Source of the DNA: Xanthomonas sp. Leaf148
GTDB taxonomy: Bacteria; Pseudomonadota; Gammaproteobacteria; Xanthomonadales; Xanthomonadaceae
Direction: 5' to 3'
Assembly (NCBI RefSeq): GCF_001423585.1
Contig: NZ_LMOP01000011.1
Span: 219,289-283,288 of the forward strand
DNA: 64,000 nucleotides
Shown: positions 25,488 through 34,472 of the stretch, one piece after another
Layout: every line of letters starts with the position of its first letter
Numbering within the stretch: the stretch's first letter is position 1
Program-made: the position numbers and the translations under genes
Notes under the pieces: generated by a model
Told to the model about the DNA's origin: nothing
The model's database searches: none
What the model saw: only the letters and a program-made list of their open reading frames with translations

Positions 25488-26453
25488 ATGGCACAGGTTA
25501 TCCGTCATTCCTACGCTCCCAAGATGTCGTGGGGCGCCGTGCTCGCCGGCTGCACCGTCGCGCTGGTGACCTATCTGACCCTGAGCGTGCTGGGCACCGC
25601 GATCGGCGCGTCCACCATCGACCCGCTGCGCGAGGTCAACCCGGTCAGCGGGCTGGGCACCGGCGCCGGCATCTGGCTGGGCGTGAGCACCCTGATTTCG
25701 ATGGCGGTGGGCGCATTTGTCGCCGGCCGGTTGGCCACCTCCCGTGGCGGCACGCACGGCTTGCTGAGCTGGGCGGTGACCTCGCTGGTGACCCTTTGGC
25801 TGGTGGCCGCGCTGGCCAGCAGTGCGGTGGGCGCGGTGTCCGGCGTGGTCGGCAAAGGCTTGTCGCTGACCGGTCAGGGCATTGCCGCCGCCGCACCGAC
25901 GCTGGGTAACGGCGTGCAGGATGAGCTCAAGAAGCAGGGCATCGACCTGGAATGGGGCGACCTGCGCGGCCAGCTGGAAACGGTGCTGCGCCAGACCGGC
26001 AAGGCCGAGCTCAACCCCGAGCGCTTGAAGGACCAGGCCGAAGGCGCCACCACCGACGGCAAGGCCACCGCCAGCGACGCGGCGCAGACTCCGCAGGCAG
26101 CACCGGACGCCTTTGCCGCCTGGTTCGACCGCGTGCGTGCCCAGGCCAAGCCGGCCATCGACGCCGCCGACCGCGATGCCCTGATCAACCTGATCATGGC
26201 CCGCACCGGCAAGCCGCGCGCGCAGGCCGAGCAGATTGCCGACAACTACGCGCAGACCTATCAGCAGGCCATGGCGCAGTACGCATCGCTCAAGCGCACC
26301 GCTGAGCAGAAGGCCCGTGAGGCAGGTGATGTAGCTGCCCGTGGCGTGTCGCGCGCGGCCTGGACCACCTTGGCGCTATTGATCCTGGGCGCCGGCATCG
26401 CGTTTGGCGCTGGCCGTATCGGCCGCCGCACCGACCCGATCATCGAGGTATAA
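25488..26453 (+). CDS. Membrane protein, PhnA-like/YrzE-type
   Basis: A 321-residue membrane protein. Two N-terminal hydrophobic segments (SWGAVLAGCTVALVTYLTLSVLG and GIWLGVSTLISMAVGAFVAGRLA) are followed by another pair (LSWAVTSLVTLWLVAALASSA). A long Ala/Gln-rich helical stretch with coiled-coil character follows at about 130-280, then a C-terminal hydrophobic segment (WTTLALLILGAGIAFGAGRI). It is similar to proteins annotated as PhnA-like in proteobacteria. Divergent from the PAS/LuxR regulator and sharing its palindrome, it is probably part of the same stress response. Function unknown. Confidence 0.7.
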   Translation: MAQVIRHSYAPKMSWGAVLAGCTVALVTYLTLSVLGTAIGASTIDPLREVNPVSGLGTGAGIWLGVSTLISMAVGAFVAGRLATSRGGTHGLLSWAVTSLVTLWLVAALASSAVGAVSGVVGKGLSLTGQGIAAAAPTLGNGVQDELKKQGIDLEWGDLRGQLETVLRQTGKAELNPERLKDQAEGATTDGKATASDAAQTPQAAPDAFAAWFDRVRAQAKPAIDAADRDALINLIMARTGKPRAQAEQIADNYAQTYQQAMAQYASLKRTAEQKAREAGDVAARGVSRAAWTTLALLILGAGIAFGAGRIGRRTDPIIEV

Positions 26454-26796
26454 GCGCTTGTGTTGAAGGCCCACGGTGGGGACCGTGGCCTGCAGCAGGG
26501 CGCCGTGCGCAAGCCGGCGCTGTCGACAAGGAGCAGGAGGTGAGCAAGGTGCAGGGGCAACCCTTCCCGGCAATGGATGCCGCGACTCGCTCGACACCGG
26601 GCCATCTAGGGATGGCCCGGTGTTTTTTGGTTGTCGCGTCGGGGCGGTGTGGGTGACGACAGGCCTGGTCAGCTGCCGCCATGTCGCAGCGGTAATCGCA
26701 GGCAACCACGGCGTCCACGCCACCGCAGACACCGGCCGCCTCACCCGGCCGACGCCGCGCAGGCACTGCACATCCCGCGCAGGAGCGCATGCCACA
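26454..26796. other. Intergenic region with terminator, 343 bases
   Basis: Spacer between the membrane-protein gene and the hybrid kinase. Apart from the terminator at 26596-26628 nothing is recognised. Confidence 0.5.
26596..26628 (+). terminator. Rho-independent terminator
   Basis: Perfect 11-base stem ACCGGGCCATC / GATGGCCCGGT with a 4-base loop, followed by GTTTTTT. It ends the gene at 25488-26453 about 140 bases after its stop. Confidence 0.88.
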
Positions 26797-29088
26797 ATGC
26801 GGCCACTTCCAACCAGGCACGGCCGCCATCACGTGAGCACAGCGCACCCCGCCATCGAGCCGAGCGGTCTGGAATTTCTCTCCGGCGGTGGCGTCATGGG
26901 CGCGGTGATCCGGGCGCACGACTGGGCGGCCACGCCGCTGGGCGAGCCGCACACCTGGCCGCAATCGCTGCGCTCGGCGTTGTCGATGATGCTCAACGCC
27001 AAGTTGTTGGGCGCAGTGCTGTGGGGGCCGCAACTGCGCCTGTTCTACAACGATGTCTACCTGCAATCGTTGGGCGACCGCCATCCGCACGCGCTGGGGC
27101 AACCGGTGGCCGAGGTCTGGGGCGAAACCTATGCGCCCATCGCCGAGGATTTTGCACAGGTGATGCGGACCGGCGACGGCTACGGCCAGGGCGTTGTTTC
27201 GTTGCCGATGGTGCGTAACGGCGTGCGCGAAACCACGTACTGGAATTCCACCGCCTCGCCCATCCGCGGAGAAGACGGCAGCATCGTGGGGCTGTTGAAC
27301 ATCGCCATCGAAACCACCGCGCAAGTGGCGGCCGAGCGCCATCGCGAGATTCAGAACGCGATGCTGAGCAATGCGAACACGCATCTGGTGCATGAAGTGG
27401 TGAGCCGCACCAGCGAGCGCGATCGCGCGCTGGAAGCGGAGACCGTCGCGCGCCGCAATGCCGAGCGCGTGCAGCTGGCGCTGGCGGCCGGCGCCATCAT
27501 CGGCACCTGGATCTGGGACCTGCCCACCGATGCGTTTTCGGTGGACGAGGCCTTTGCCGACACCTTCGGTTTCGATCCGTCCATCAGTCGCACCGGCCTG
27601 CCGTTGGAGCAGGTCATCGCCACGGTGCATCCGGACGATCGCGACGGCCTGCGCGCGGCGATCAGCGAAGCGACCGCACGTGGCGGCGCCTATGCGCACC
27701 AGTACCGGGTTAAGCGTCGCGACGGCAATTACTACTGGCTGGAGGCCAATGGCCGCGTCGAACATGCGCCCGACGGCACGCCGCTGCGGTTTCCGGGCGT
27801 GTTGCTGGACATCGACGCGCGGCACGCCTTGTCCGAAGAGCGCGACCGCGCATTGGCCGCGTTGCGCGAGCTGAGCGAGACGCTGGAACAGCGCGTCACC
27901 GCGCGCACGCGCGAGCTGATGGTCGCCGAAGAAGCGCTGCGCCAATCGCAGAAGATGGAAGCGGTGGGTCAGCTCACCGGCGGGCTGGCGCACGACTTCA
28001 ACAATCTGCTGGCCGGCATCTCCGGCGCACTGGAGTTGATGACGCTGCGCATGGAGCAGCAGCGTTTTCCCGAGCTACCGCGCTATCTGGGCATCGCGCA
28101 GAGCGCCACTACCCGCGCGTCGGCCTTGACGCACCGCTTGCTGGCGTTTGCACGGCGGCAGACGTTATTGCCCAAGCCGACCAATGTCAGCCAGTTGATC
28201 GTCGATATCCTGGAGCTGGTGCAGCGCACGGTGGGCCCGGGCATCCATGTGGAGTACACGCCCAACACCGCACTGTGGCCTGCGTTGGTAGACGCATCGC
28301 AGCTGGAAAATGCGTTGCTCAATCTGTGCATCAACGCGCGCGACGCCATGCCCAATGGCGGCTGTCTGCGGATCGAGACCGGCAACCACTGGATCGACCA
28401 CGATCTGGCGCGGCAACTGGGCATGCGGCAGGGCCCATACCTGTGGCTCTGCGTCGGCGACACCGGTACCGGCATGCCGCCGGACGTGGTGGCGCGCGCG
28501 TTCGATCCGTTCTTCACCACCAAGCCGCTAGGCGAAGGCACCGGGCTGGGGCTGTCGATGATCTATGGGTTTGCCAAGCAATCCGGCGGGCAGGTGCGGA
28601 TCCAGTCGGAAGTGGGCAAGGGCTCCAGTGTGTGTCTCTATCTGCCGCGTCACCTGGGCGATGCAGCGCAGCCCGATGCCAATGCCCACCCGCTGCAACT
28701 CACCCCCACCGATGCCGGCGAGACGGTGCTGATCGTCGACGACGAACCGTCCATCCGCCTGCTGTTGGGCGAGGTGCTGCAGGAGTTGGGCTACACCGTC
28801 ATCGAAGCCGGCGACAGCGTGGCAGGCCTAGGGCTGCTGCAATCGGACGCGCGCATCGATCTGTTGATCAGCGACGTGGGCCTGCCCGGCGGCATGAACG
28901 GCCGTCAGATGGCCGATGCCGGCCGCGCCCACCGCGCAGGTCTCAAGGTGCTCTTCATTACCGGGTTTGCCGAAAACGCATTGCTGGACGACCGCCACCT
29001 GGAAGCGGGCATGGCGGTGCTGACCAAACCTTTCAGCGTGAGCGTGCTGACAGCGCGGGTGAAGGAACTGATTTCCACGCAGGGATGA
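26797..29088 (+). CDS. Hybrid sensor histidine kinase with PAS domains and receiver
   Basis: About 763 residues. It has a PAS-type sensor of the GGGVMGAVIRAHDWAATPLG class (residues 30-180) and a second PAS_3 domain (210-340: HQYRVKRRDGNYYWLEANGR). A coiled coil precedes the kinase core, with phosphoacceptor His399 in G-G-L-A-H-D-F-N-N-L-L-A. The HATPase has N-box NLCINARDAMPN and G boxes DTGTGMP and GEGTGLGLSM. The C-terminal receiver has acceptor Asp693 in L-I-S-D-V-G-L-P-G-G and acidic pair DDEPS near its start. It has no membrane helix, so it is probably cytosolic. ATG 26797 (aggag upstream) and GTG 26833 are both possible starts. No response regulator gene is adjacent. Confidence 0.88.
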   Translation: MRPLPTRHGRHHVSTAHPAIEPSGLEFLSGGGVMGAVIRAHDWAATPLGEPHTWPQSLRSALSMMLNAKLLGAVLWGPQLRLFYNDVYLQSLGDRHPHALGQPVAEVWGETYAPIAEDFAQVMRTGDGYGQGVVSLPMVRNGVRETTYWNSTASPIRGEDGSIVGLLNIAIETTAQVAAERHREIQNAMLSNANTHLVHEVVSRTSERDRALEAETVARRNAERVQLALAAGAIIGTWIWDLPTDAFSVDEAFADTFGFDPSISRTGLPLEQVIATVHPDDRDGLRAAISEATARGGAYAHQYRVKRRDGNYYWLEANGRVEHAPDGTPLRFPGVLLDIDARHALSEERDRALAALRELSETLEQRVTARTRELMVAEEALRQSQKMEAVGQLTGGLAHDFNNLLAGISGALELMTLRMEQQRFPELPRYLGIAQSATTRASALTHRLLAFARRQTLLPKPTNVSQLIVDILELVQRTVGPGIHVEYTPNTALWPALVDASQLENALLNLCINARDAMPNGGCLRIETGNHWIDHDLARQLGMRQGPYLWLCVGDTGTGMPPDVVARAFDPFFTTKPLGEGTGLGLSMIYGFAKQSGGQVRIQSEVGKGSSVCLYLPRHLGDAAQPDANAHPLQLTPTDAGETVLIVDDEPSIRLLLGEVLQELGYTVIEAGDSVAGLGLLQSDARIDLLISDVGLPGGMNGRQMADAGRAHRAGLKVLFITGFAENALLDDRHLEAGMAVLTKPFSVSVLTARVKELISTQG

Positions 29089-29196
29089 GTGTGCGCGCAG
29101 GAACTCGCTCGCGCTGCGAGTGCCTGCGCCGCGACCCTGCGGCAGCCATGCGTCCATGGCATAGGCGGTGTTCACTGGTGGCTGCAGTGGTCTGCA

Positions 29197-29604
29197 TCAT
29201 TTGTCGCGACGTTGATCGCGCAAGTACGCCTCGATGTCCTGCAGCGTGACGCGACCGCTGCCGCTGCGATCGATCTGCTCGAAGTGCGTGGCGACAAACC
29301 CCAGCCCGCGCGCTTGCGCCTGCTGCTTGGTGAGCGCATCGCGATGCGCCAGTGCACCACCCTCGTCGAGCGTGCTGGTGATGCGCTGTTGCGCCTGGTC
29401 TTCCAGCGTGTCGCCGGTGCTGTCCGTGCGCTCCGCTTCGAGGCCGAGCTGCGCGATGGGCATGAATGGGCCATCGATCCCTCCGTGGCGGGCGTTGGAT
29501 GTGATGGACGCGACGCGTTGCGGCGGCAACGCTTGCGCACTGACGGTGGTCGCCACCACGGCAAGCATGGCGGTGGCGTAACGGAGGCAGCGGAGCAGGC
29601 GCAT
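29197..29604 (-). CDS. Secreted EF-hand domain protein
   Basis: A 135-residue exported protein: a signal peptide (MRLLRCLRYATAMLAVVATTVSA), a charged middle, and one EF-hand-like loop near the C-terminus, DRSGSGRVTLQDIEAYL, with acidic or hydroxyl residues at the calcium positions. The start at 29604 is the signal-peptide ATG. The gene is on the same strand as the S10 carboxypeptidase and starts 34 bases after that gene's stop, so the two are probably one operon. The role, calcium-dependent or structural, is not shown. Confidence 0.72.
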   Translation of the reverse strand: MRLLRCLRYATAMLAVVATTVSAQALPPQRVASITSNARHGGIDGPFMPIAQLGLEAERTDSTGDTLEDQAQQRITSTLDEGGALAHRDALTKQQAQARGLGFVATHFEQIDRSGSGRVTLQDIEAYLRDQRRDK

Positions 29605-29638
29605 CAGGAGTTCCTCGCGATGGATGAGCGGAGCGCGA

Positions 29639-31366
29639 TCATGGCGTTGCGGTTGCAGCAGTCGCAGCATTGACGTTGCGGTTGTCCGGCCATGGCGAAT
29701 CCAGCAAGGCCAACGGCACGGCATCGGCGATCGGCGCGTTGGCGTAGTAGGCGGTGAGGTCGGCCTGCAATTTGGGGCGCGAGTTGTCGTCGAGATAGAT
29801 CATGTGGCCGCCCGCGTAGGTAGCCACCTGCACATCGGCATCGAGATTGCGAATAGTGCGTAGCCGCGCCAGTTGTTTTTCGTTGCTGTAGAACGGCGTT
29901 GCAAGATCGTGATAACCGCTGACCGCAAAGACCTTGAGCGCCGGATTCAGGCGCAGCGCGCCAAGCAGGTCTGGCAGGGTATCTGGCAGCAGCCGGCCTG
30001 CATGGCGGAAGTCCCAGACGTTGATGATGTCCATGTTGAGCGAGGTATAGGTCGCGTTGGGCGCGCTATACCCCAGATAGGTGCGGAACTGCTGCGCCAG
30101 CGCGTTGGTCAGGGGGCGCTCGATCAGGATGTTGGACGGGTCGTTATCGTTCTTCAGTCGCCCGTCGCTGTTGGGCAGGCTGACGCGCCCGTCGTAGCGG
30201 CCGATGCTAGTGCCGGGCAGCAGACCTTGATTGAACGAGGCCAGCGAGAAGTAGCCTTGCAAGGCCTGCGTGGTCAATCCGGATAGTGGCCGCCACCGCG
30301 TCAGCACCGCTGCACCGGGTTGTACCGGCTTGCCCAGGATGGTTGGAAACCCATACTGACTGAGCACCCAGGTGGGGCCATAGCGCTGAAACTCCGCATG
30401 CACCACGCTGACGAACGCGCGCATCTGCAGCGCATAGAACTCATCGCTTGCGCTGACCTCGGTCTGCTTGTGATACGCGGCAACTGCGGCATAACTGGGG
30501 AAATAGCCGCCGATGGTGTCGCCGCTGTATTTCATGCCTTTTGCGTAATCCGGGTAATACAGCCCACCGCTCGCAATCGTGTCGGCGTAGTAGTTCAGGA
30601 TCGACGACTGCAGCACGATGCCGCGCAAACGTACCCCAGCCGATTCCAGCGCCAGCGCCAGCATGGCGGAGCGGGTGGTGCCATAGGATTCGCCGAACAG
30701 ATACAGCGGTGCATTGGCACGGCGATTGACCTGCACATAGCGCTGGATGAAGTCGCGCATCACCCGCACATCGGCATCGCTGCCCCAGAAGCTGGCATTG
30801 GTGTTGGGCAAGATCGCCTGCGACAGGCCGGTACCCGGCGGATCGATAAACACCATGTCGGTGCTGGCGATCAGGCTCTCGGCATTGTCCACCATCGGGT
30901 AATTGGGCCAGCTGCCGAAGCTGGGCGCTGCGGTGGCCATGCGCTTGGGTGCGAACGAGGCCAGATGCAACAGCGATGCCGATGCGCCGGGACCGCCGTT
31001 GTAGAAAAACGTCAGCGGCCGCGGTTTGCCGTTGCGTGCCGGCGCGGTGTAGGCCACATACGACAAGGTCGCTTGCGGCTGCCCGGCAGCGTCGCGCGCA
31101 ATCAGGTGGCCGGTGCGTACGCTGTAGGCCACGGTGTCCTGCTTGCCGCGCCACAGGTAATGCATCAACGCAGAGCGCTCGTTGGCGACGCTTGCATCCA
31201 GCCCGGCGTCGGCCTTAACCGAATAGGCGATGCGATCGATATACGGGGTGTTGGCACTGGCCGCCTGCACCTGCTGCTGCGCGCCAACGCATAGCGGCAC
31301 AGCCAGCAAGAGACCAAACAGCAGGACAAGCGGGTGTCGCACGGTACCGGCATTGCGCTGGGACAT
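29639..31366 (-). CDS. Serine carboxypeptidase, S10 family, exported
   Basis: A 575-residue exported alpha/beta-hydrolase peptidase. It has a signal peptide (LVLLFGLLLAVPLCVGA), oxyanion-hole motif FFYNGGPGASA, nucleophile Ser227 in F-G-E-S-Y-G-T, acid in V-S-G-Y-H-D-L-A-T-P, and histidine in AGGHMIYLD. The order Ser-Asp-His is canonical for S10 peptidases, which remove C-terminal residues and work best at low pH; in xanthomonads such enzymes are periplasmic or secreted. It is the upstream gene of a probable two-gene operon with the EF-hand protein. Confidence 0.9.
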   Translation of the reverse strand: MSQRNAGTVRHPLVLLFGLLLAVPLCVGAQQQVQAASANTPYIDRIAYSVKADAGLDASVANERSALMHYLWRGKQDTVAYSVRTGHLIARDAAGQPQATLSYVAYTAPARNGKPRPLTFFYNGGPGASASLLHLASFAPKRMATAAPSFGSWPNYPMVDNAESLIASTDMVFIDPPGTGLSQAILPNTNASFWGSDADVRVMRDFIQRYVQVNRRANAPLYLFGESYGTTRSAMLALALESAGVRLRGIVLQSSILNYYADTIASGGLYYPDYAKGMKYSGDTIGGYFPSYAAVAAYHKQTEVSASDEFYALQMRAFVSVVHAEFQRYGPTWVLSQYGFPTILGKPVQPGAAVLTRWRPLSGLTTQALQGYFSLASFNQGLLPGTSIGRYDGRVSLPNSDGRLKNDNDPSNILIERPLTNALAQQFRTYLGYSAPNATYTSLNMDIINVWDFRHAGRLLPDTLPDLLGALRLNPALKVFAVSGYHDLATPFYSNEKQLARLRTIRNLDADVQVATYAGGHMIYLDDNSRPKLQADLTAYYANAPIADAVPLALLDSPWPDNRNVNAATAATATP

Positions 31367-31856
31367 GGTGCACCTGTGGCAGAGGGAGGCGCTGCGAGGG
31401 TGTGGCGATCACACGCACCCCGCCGCGCACGGTCATTGCGCACGTGCGTTGCAGCCGGCATGTCATCCCAAGGTCGTGATGCAGCGAGCGGATCAGACCG
31501 GTGCTTAGCTTGTGGAGCCTGCCGGCCGCCTCTGAGACTGCGATGCGAAGCCACAGCGTGGCGAGCGAAGCGGAAACTGCGCTGGCCAGCGCCGGTGCAA
31601 CGCGTTGTGACCGACTCGACATCGCTCCCGCGCGTCGCGCGCGGCGGCAGACCGCCCGGTCGATCAGTTGGTCGGGTTGTTCGTGTGGCTGCGCGCCGAT
31701 GCCATGCGCGTTGAGCGGGGAGCGGGTCCGGCAGATGCATCCAGCCTGGCGGCGTGATCAGCCGGTCGGCGCAGCGGTGCAGGCCAGCAGCGCAACGCTT
31801 GCGCGGATGACGGCCAATGCACGCGATGCGCGAGCCAACGGCAGGCAGCTGCCGAT
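31367..31856. other. 490-base region, nothing recognised
   Basis: Between the S10 carboxypeptidase start and the HDOD gene stop. Several open frames exist because of the high GC content, but none has a ribosome site or recognisable product. Confidence 0.5.
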
Positions 31857-33029
31857 CTACTCCACGCTGGCAGCCACCAGCCGCTGCCACAACGCAGCGT
31901 TTGCTTCTTCATCCGGTTCCAGCGTGGCTAGCACGCTGAGGGCGTGGTCCTCCTGCTCGGCGCCGCAGCGGGCCAGCATGGCCAGCGCGGCGGCCAGGCG
32001 GCCGTAGCGCAGGGCGCGCCCCAGGCTGGTGGCCAGCAAGGTGGTGTCGTACTCGGGGCGCTGTTCGTCCAGTGCGGTCCCCAGCACCGCCGGCAACTCC
32101 CAGGTGGTGGCGATGGTCTTGGCCACTGCGGCGGTATGGCGTTCGACCAGGGCGGCAGCCACTTCCAGGCTGTAGGGCAGGCCGGGGCGTTCGGCGTAGG
32201 CGTCGCGCAGCACGCGCAGGATCACCACCGCGCCCAGGCCCTGCAGCAGGCCGGCCAGCTGCGCCGACAAGGTGTCGCCGCCGCGTTCGCGCATATAGGC
32301 GGCCGCTGCGGTGGCAGTGCGCAGCGCGTAGTCCCACACCGCCGCGGGCAGGCGCGAGTGCAGGCCGCCATCCAGGCTCAACACCGGTTGCATCACCGCC
32401 GCGGCGACGATCTGGCGCACGCCCTCGGTGCCGATGTGCACCACCGCGCGCTCCAGGCTTTCCAGCGGAGCGCCTTGCGGGCGGTATAGCGCACTGTTGG
32501 CGATGCGCAGCAGGTTGGCCGACAGCGCGGGGTCTTGCGCGATGATGGCGGCGATACCGCGCCCGGACGCGTCCGGGTCGTTGACCGCGCGCATCAGCTG
32601 CGGCAGCAGATGCGGGCGACGTGGCAACAGCTGCGGGCGCAGGTCGACATGGTCGAGCGCGGCGGTCGCCACTTCCAGCACGGCGACCTGTGCGGGGTCG
32701 CTGGGCAGGCTGCCGTCGGCCAGCGACGGGTTGGCCATCACGGCGGCATACATGCGGCGCAGGAGCGGACGCATCGGCGGCGGCTCGGCCTGCAAGGGCT
32801 GCGCTGCGGCAGGCGCTGGCTGCGGCGGCGCTTGCTCGTCCATCGCGATCGGTGCCGGTGCGATCGAGGTTTGCGCGGCCGGCGCATCGGGCGCAGCGGA
32901 ACCACCGGCTGCCGGGGCAGAGGCCTCGGGCGCGTGCTGGCGCATGCGCATCCACCACACGATGGCACCGACAATCATCGCCACAGCGACAAGTCCGGCA
33001 ATAAGCAGCAACACAATCGCGAGCATCAT
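31857..33029 (-). CDS. HDOD domain membrane protein
   Basis: A 390-residue protein with one N-terminal transmembrane helix (MLAIVLLLIAGLVAVAMIVGAIVWW), an Ala/Pro-rich linker (about 35-90), then an HDOD domain (about 140-370). The HDOD core reads LPQLMRAVNDPDASGRGIAAIIAQDPALSANLLRIANSA in part, with L-S-A-Q-L-A-G-L-L-Q-G-L-G further on. HDOD is the catalytically dead cousin of HD-GYP/HD hydrolases and usually acts in signalling through protein contacts; the second-messenger link (cyclic di-GMP) is common but not visible here. The start at 33029 gives the membrane anchor. Confidence 0.82.
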   Translation of the reverse strand: MMLAIVLLLIAGLVAVAMIVGAIVWWMRMRQHAPEASAPAAGGSAAPDAPAAQTSIAPAPIAMDEQAPPQPAPAAAQPLQAEPPPMRPLLRRMYAAVMANPSLADGSLPSDPAQVAVLEVATAALDHVDLRPQLLPRRPHLLPQLMRAVNDPDASGRGIAAIIAQDPALSANLLRIANSALYRPQGAPLESLERAVVHIGTEGVRQIVAAAVMQPVLSLDGGLHSRLPAAVWDYALRTATAAAAYMRERGGDTLSAQLAGLLQGLGAVVILRVLRDAYAERPGLPYSLEVAAALVERHTAAVAKTIATTWELPAVLGTALDEQRPEYDTTLLATSLGRALRYGRLAAALAMLARCGAEQEDHALSVLATLEPDEEANAALWQRLVAASVE

Positions 33030-33309
33030 AGGTCGTTGTCTGATGAATGCCGCGACTATCGGCGATGGCGGGCGCGGCGGCAATGTCGCGTGCAGTGGCG
33101 CGTGCACCGCGTGACCGTGGATGTCTGGCAAGAAGCGCGGCCTGGCAGGCGCCATGCCACGCCATCCCCGACGCATTCGGTGCGATCGCGGGCCACGCAG
33201 CGCCTGCCGCGTCGCTCGCCAGCGCCTGCTTCACCCGTGCTGCAGCTGCACTCCAGCGTCATCGATCGGTAGCATGATGGGTGTCTTCTGCCAGCCAAGC
33301 GAGTGCCCG

Positions 33310-33750
33310 ATGTCCACAGTGACGCTCCACCGTGTCGTACGTGCCAGCCCCGAGCGCATCTACCGCGCCTTCCTCGATGCCGATGCGCTGGTCAAGTGGC
33401 TGCCGCCTGCCGGCTTCACCGGCACCGTCGAGCATCTGGATGCGCAGGTGGGCGGTACCTTCCGGATGGCGTTTACCAACTTCGCCAATGGCCAGCGCCA
33501 CGCGTTTGGCGGGACGTACCTGGAGCTGCAGCCCAGCGCCTTGCTGCGCTACAACGACGTATTCGACGACCCGGCGTTGCCGGGCACCATGTTGACCACC
33601 GTGCAGTTGCACGCGCTGCCCTGCGGCACCGATGTGCACATCGTGCAGGACGGCATCCCCGAGCAGATTCCGCTCTACGCCTGCTACCTGGGATGGCAGG
33701 ACTCGCTGACGCTGTTGGCGCATCTGGTAGAGGCGCAGACAGAGCACTGA
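33310..33750 (+). CDS. SRPBCC / AHSA1-type START-like protein 1
   Basis: A 146-residue protein with the AHSA1/SRPBCC ligand-binding fold: VVRASPERIYRAFLDADALVKWLPPAGFTG at the N-terminus, GGTFRMAFTNFANGQRHAFGGTYLEL, and the C-terminal helix GWQDSLTLLAHLVEA. The frame is open from 33121, but the ATG at 33310 begins the domain. A second member of the fold lies at 46797. Such proteins bind hydrophobic ligands or help protein folding; the ligand is unknown. It is divergent from the HDOD gene. Confidence 0.82.
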   Translation: MSTVTLHRVVRASPERIYRAFLDADALVKWLPPAGFTGTVEHLDAQVGGTFRMAFTNFANGQRHAFGGTYLELQPSALLRYNDVFDDPALPGTMLTTVQLHALPCGTDVHIVQDGIPEQIPLYACYLGWQDSLTLLAHLVEAQTEH

Positions 33751-34160
33751 GCGCGCCGGATCCGAGTGCGCGTGGCAGCGTCGGCGCACCCGGCGTTGCG
33801 CGCCGGTAGTGATCACGCGTGCATCGTGTTGTTGGGGTGCGTAACAGCAGGCGGGCGTGCACACAGTGCGCAGTGTCAGCTGCTGTAAGGGCGTTGGACG
33901 GTGTCTGCAGCAATGGCTGCAGCGCAGCAATGATGGGCGTGTCTTCAAGCTGACCCCTGCGCTGCACGTTGCGCTAACGCACCGATCCCCACCATGCGTC
34001 ACCAGCTGTGCAGTTCTAGAGCATCTAGGCAGCTTAAAGGGTGCAGGCATCCGCAGTTGGACCACCTTCGACAGACACCGTGCACTGCACGGTGTCTTCG
34101 TTTGCGCGGTATGTGCACGCGCGCGGTGCACCAAGCGCACGCTCAGTGCAGCACACCGCG
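33751..34160. other. 410-base region containing a hairpin
   Basis: No gene recognised between the SRPBCC gene and the emfourin gene (both end here). It contains the hairpin at 34074-34096. Confidence 0.5.
34074..34096 (-). terminator. Perfect hairpin after the emfourin gene
   Basis: GACACCGTGCA and TGCACGGTGTC are exact reverse complements around a single base, lying 65 bases after the emfourin stop. It has no T tract, so terminator function is tentative. Confidence 0.4.
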
Positions 34161-34472
34161 CTACAGCGTGCCCTGCTTCCATAGCCGCACGATTTCGGCC
34201 GGCGCGTGTTCTTCGGGAATGCGCAACGGTTCGCTGGCACCGTCCCAGGCGATGCTGAAATAGCGCCGGTCGCCGCCACCAGCCTGCGGGCGCGGCAACG
34301 CATGCACCAGGCATTGGTCCAGCAACGCGCGCAGGTGCAGCCGCTGCGCATCGTCCAACGCATCCATTGGCAGTTGCCGCTCGCGGCGCATGGCCGGGAA
34401 CGCCGCCACACCGCCCTCGCGTGCAAGACGTAGCGTCACGCCCAACTCCACCGGCGGCCGCTGTGGACTCAT
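34161..34472 (-). CDS. Emfourin-type protealysin inhibitor
   Basis: A 103-residue small protein resembling the emfourin inhibitor family (ELGVTLRLAREGGVAAFPAM at the start, YFSIAWDGASEPLRIPEEHA and ending IVRLWKQGTL). Emfourin binds and inhibits protealysin-like M4 metalloproteases; its gene normally follows the protease gene. Here the start codon overlaps the protease stop by four bases (34469-34472), fitting translational coupling and co-production. The match is from architecture and gene order more than from residue-level certainty. Confidence 0.75.
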   Translation of the reverse strand: MSPQRPPVELGVTLRLAREGGVAAFPAMRRERQLPMDALDDAQRLHLRALLDQCLVHALPRPQAGGGDRRYFSIAWDGASEPLRIPEEHAPAEIVRLWKQGTL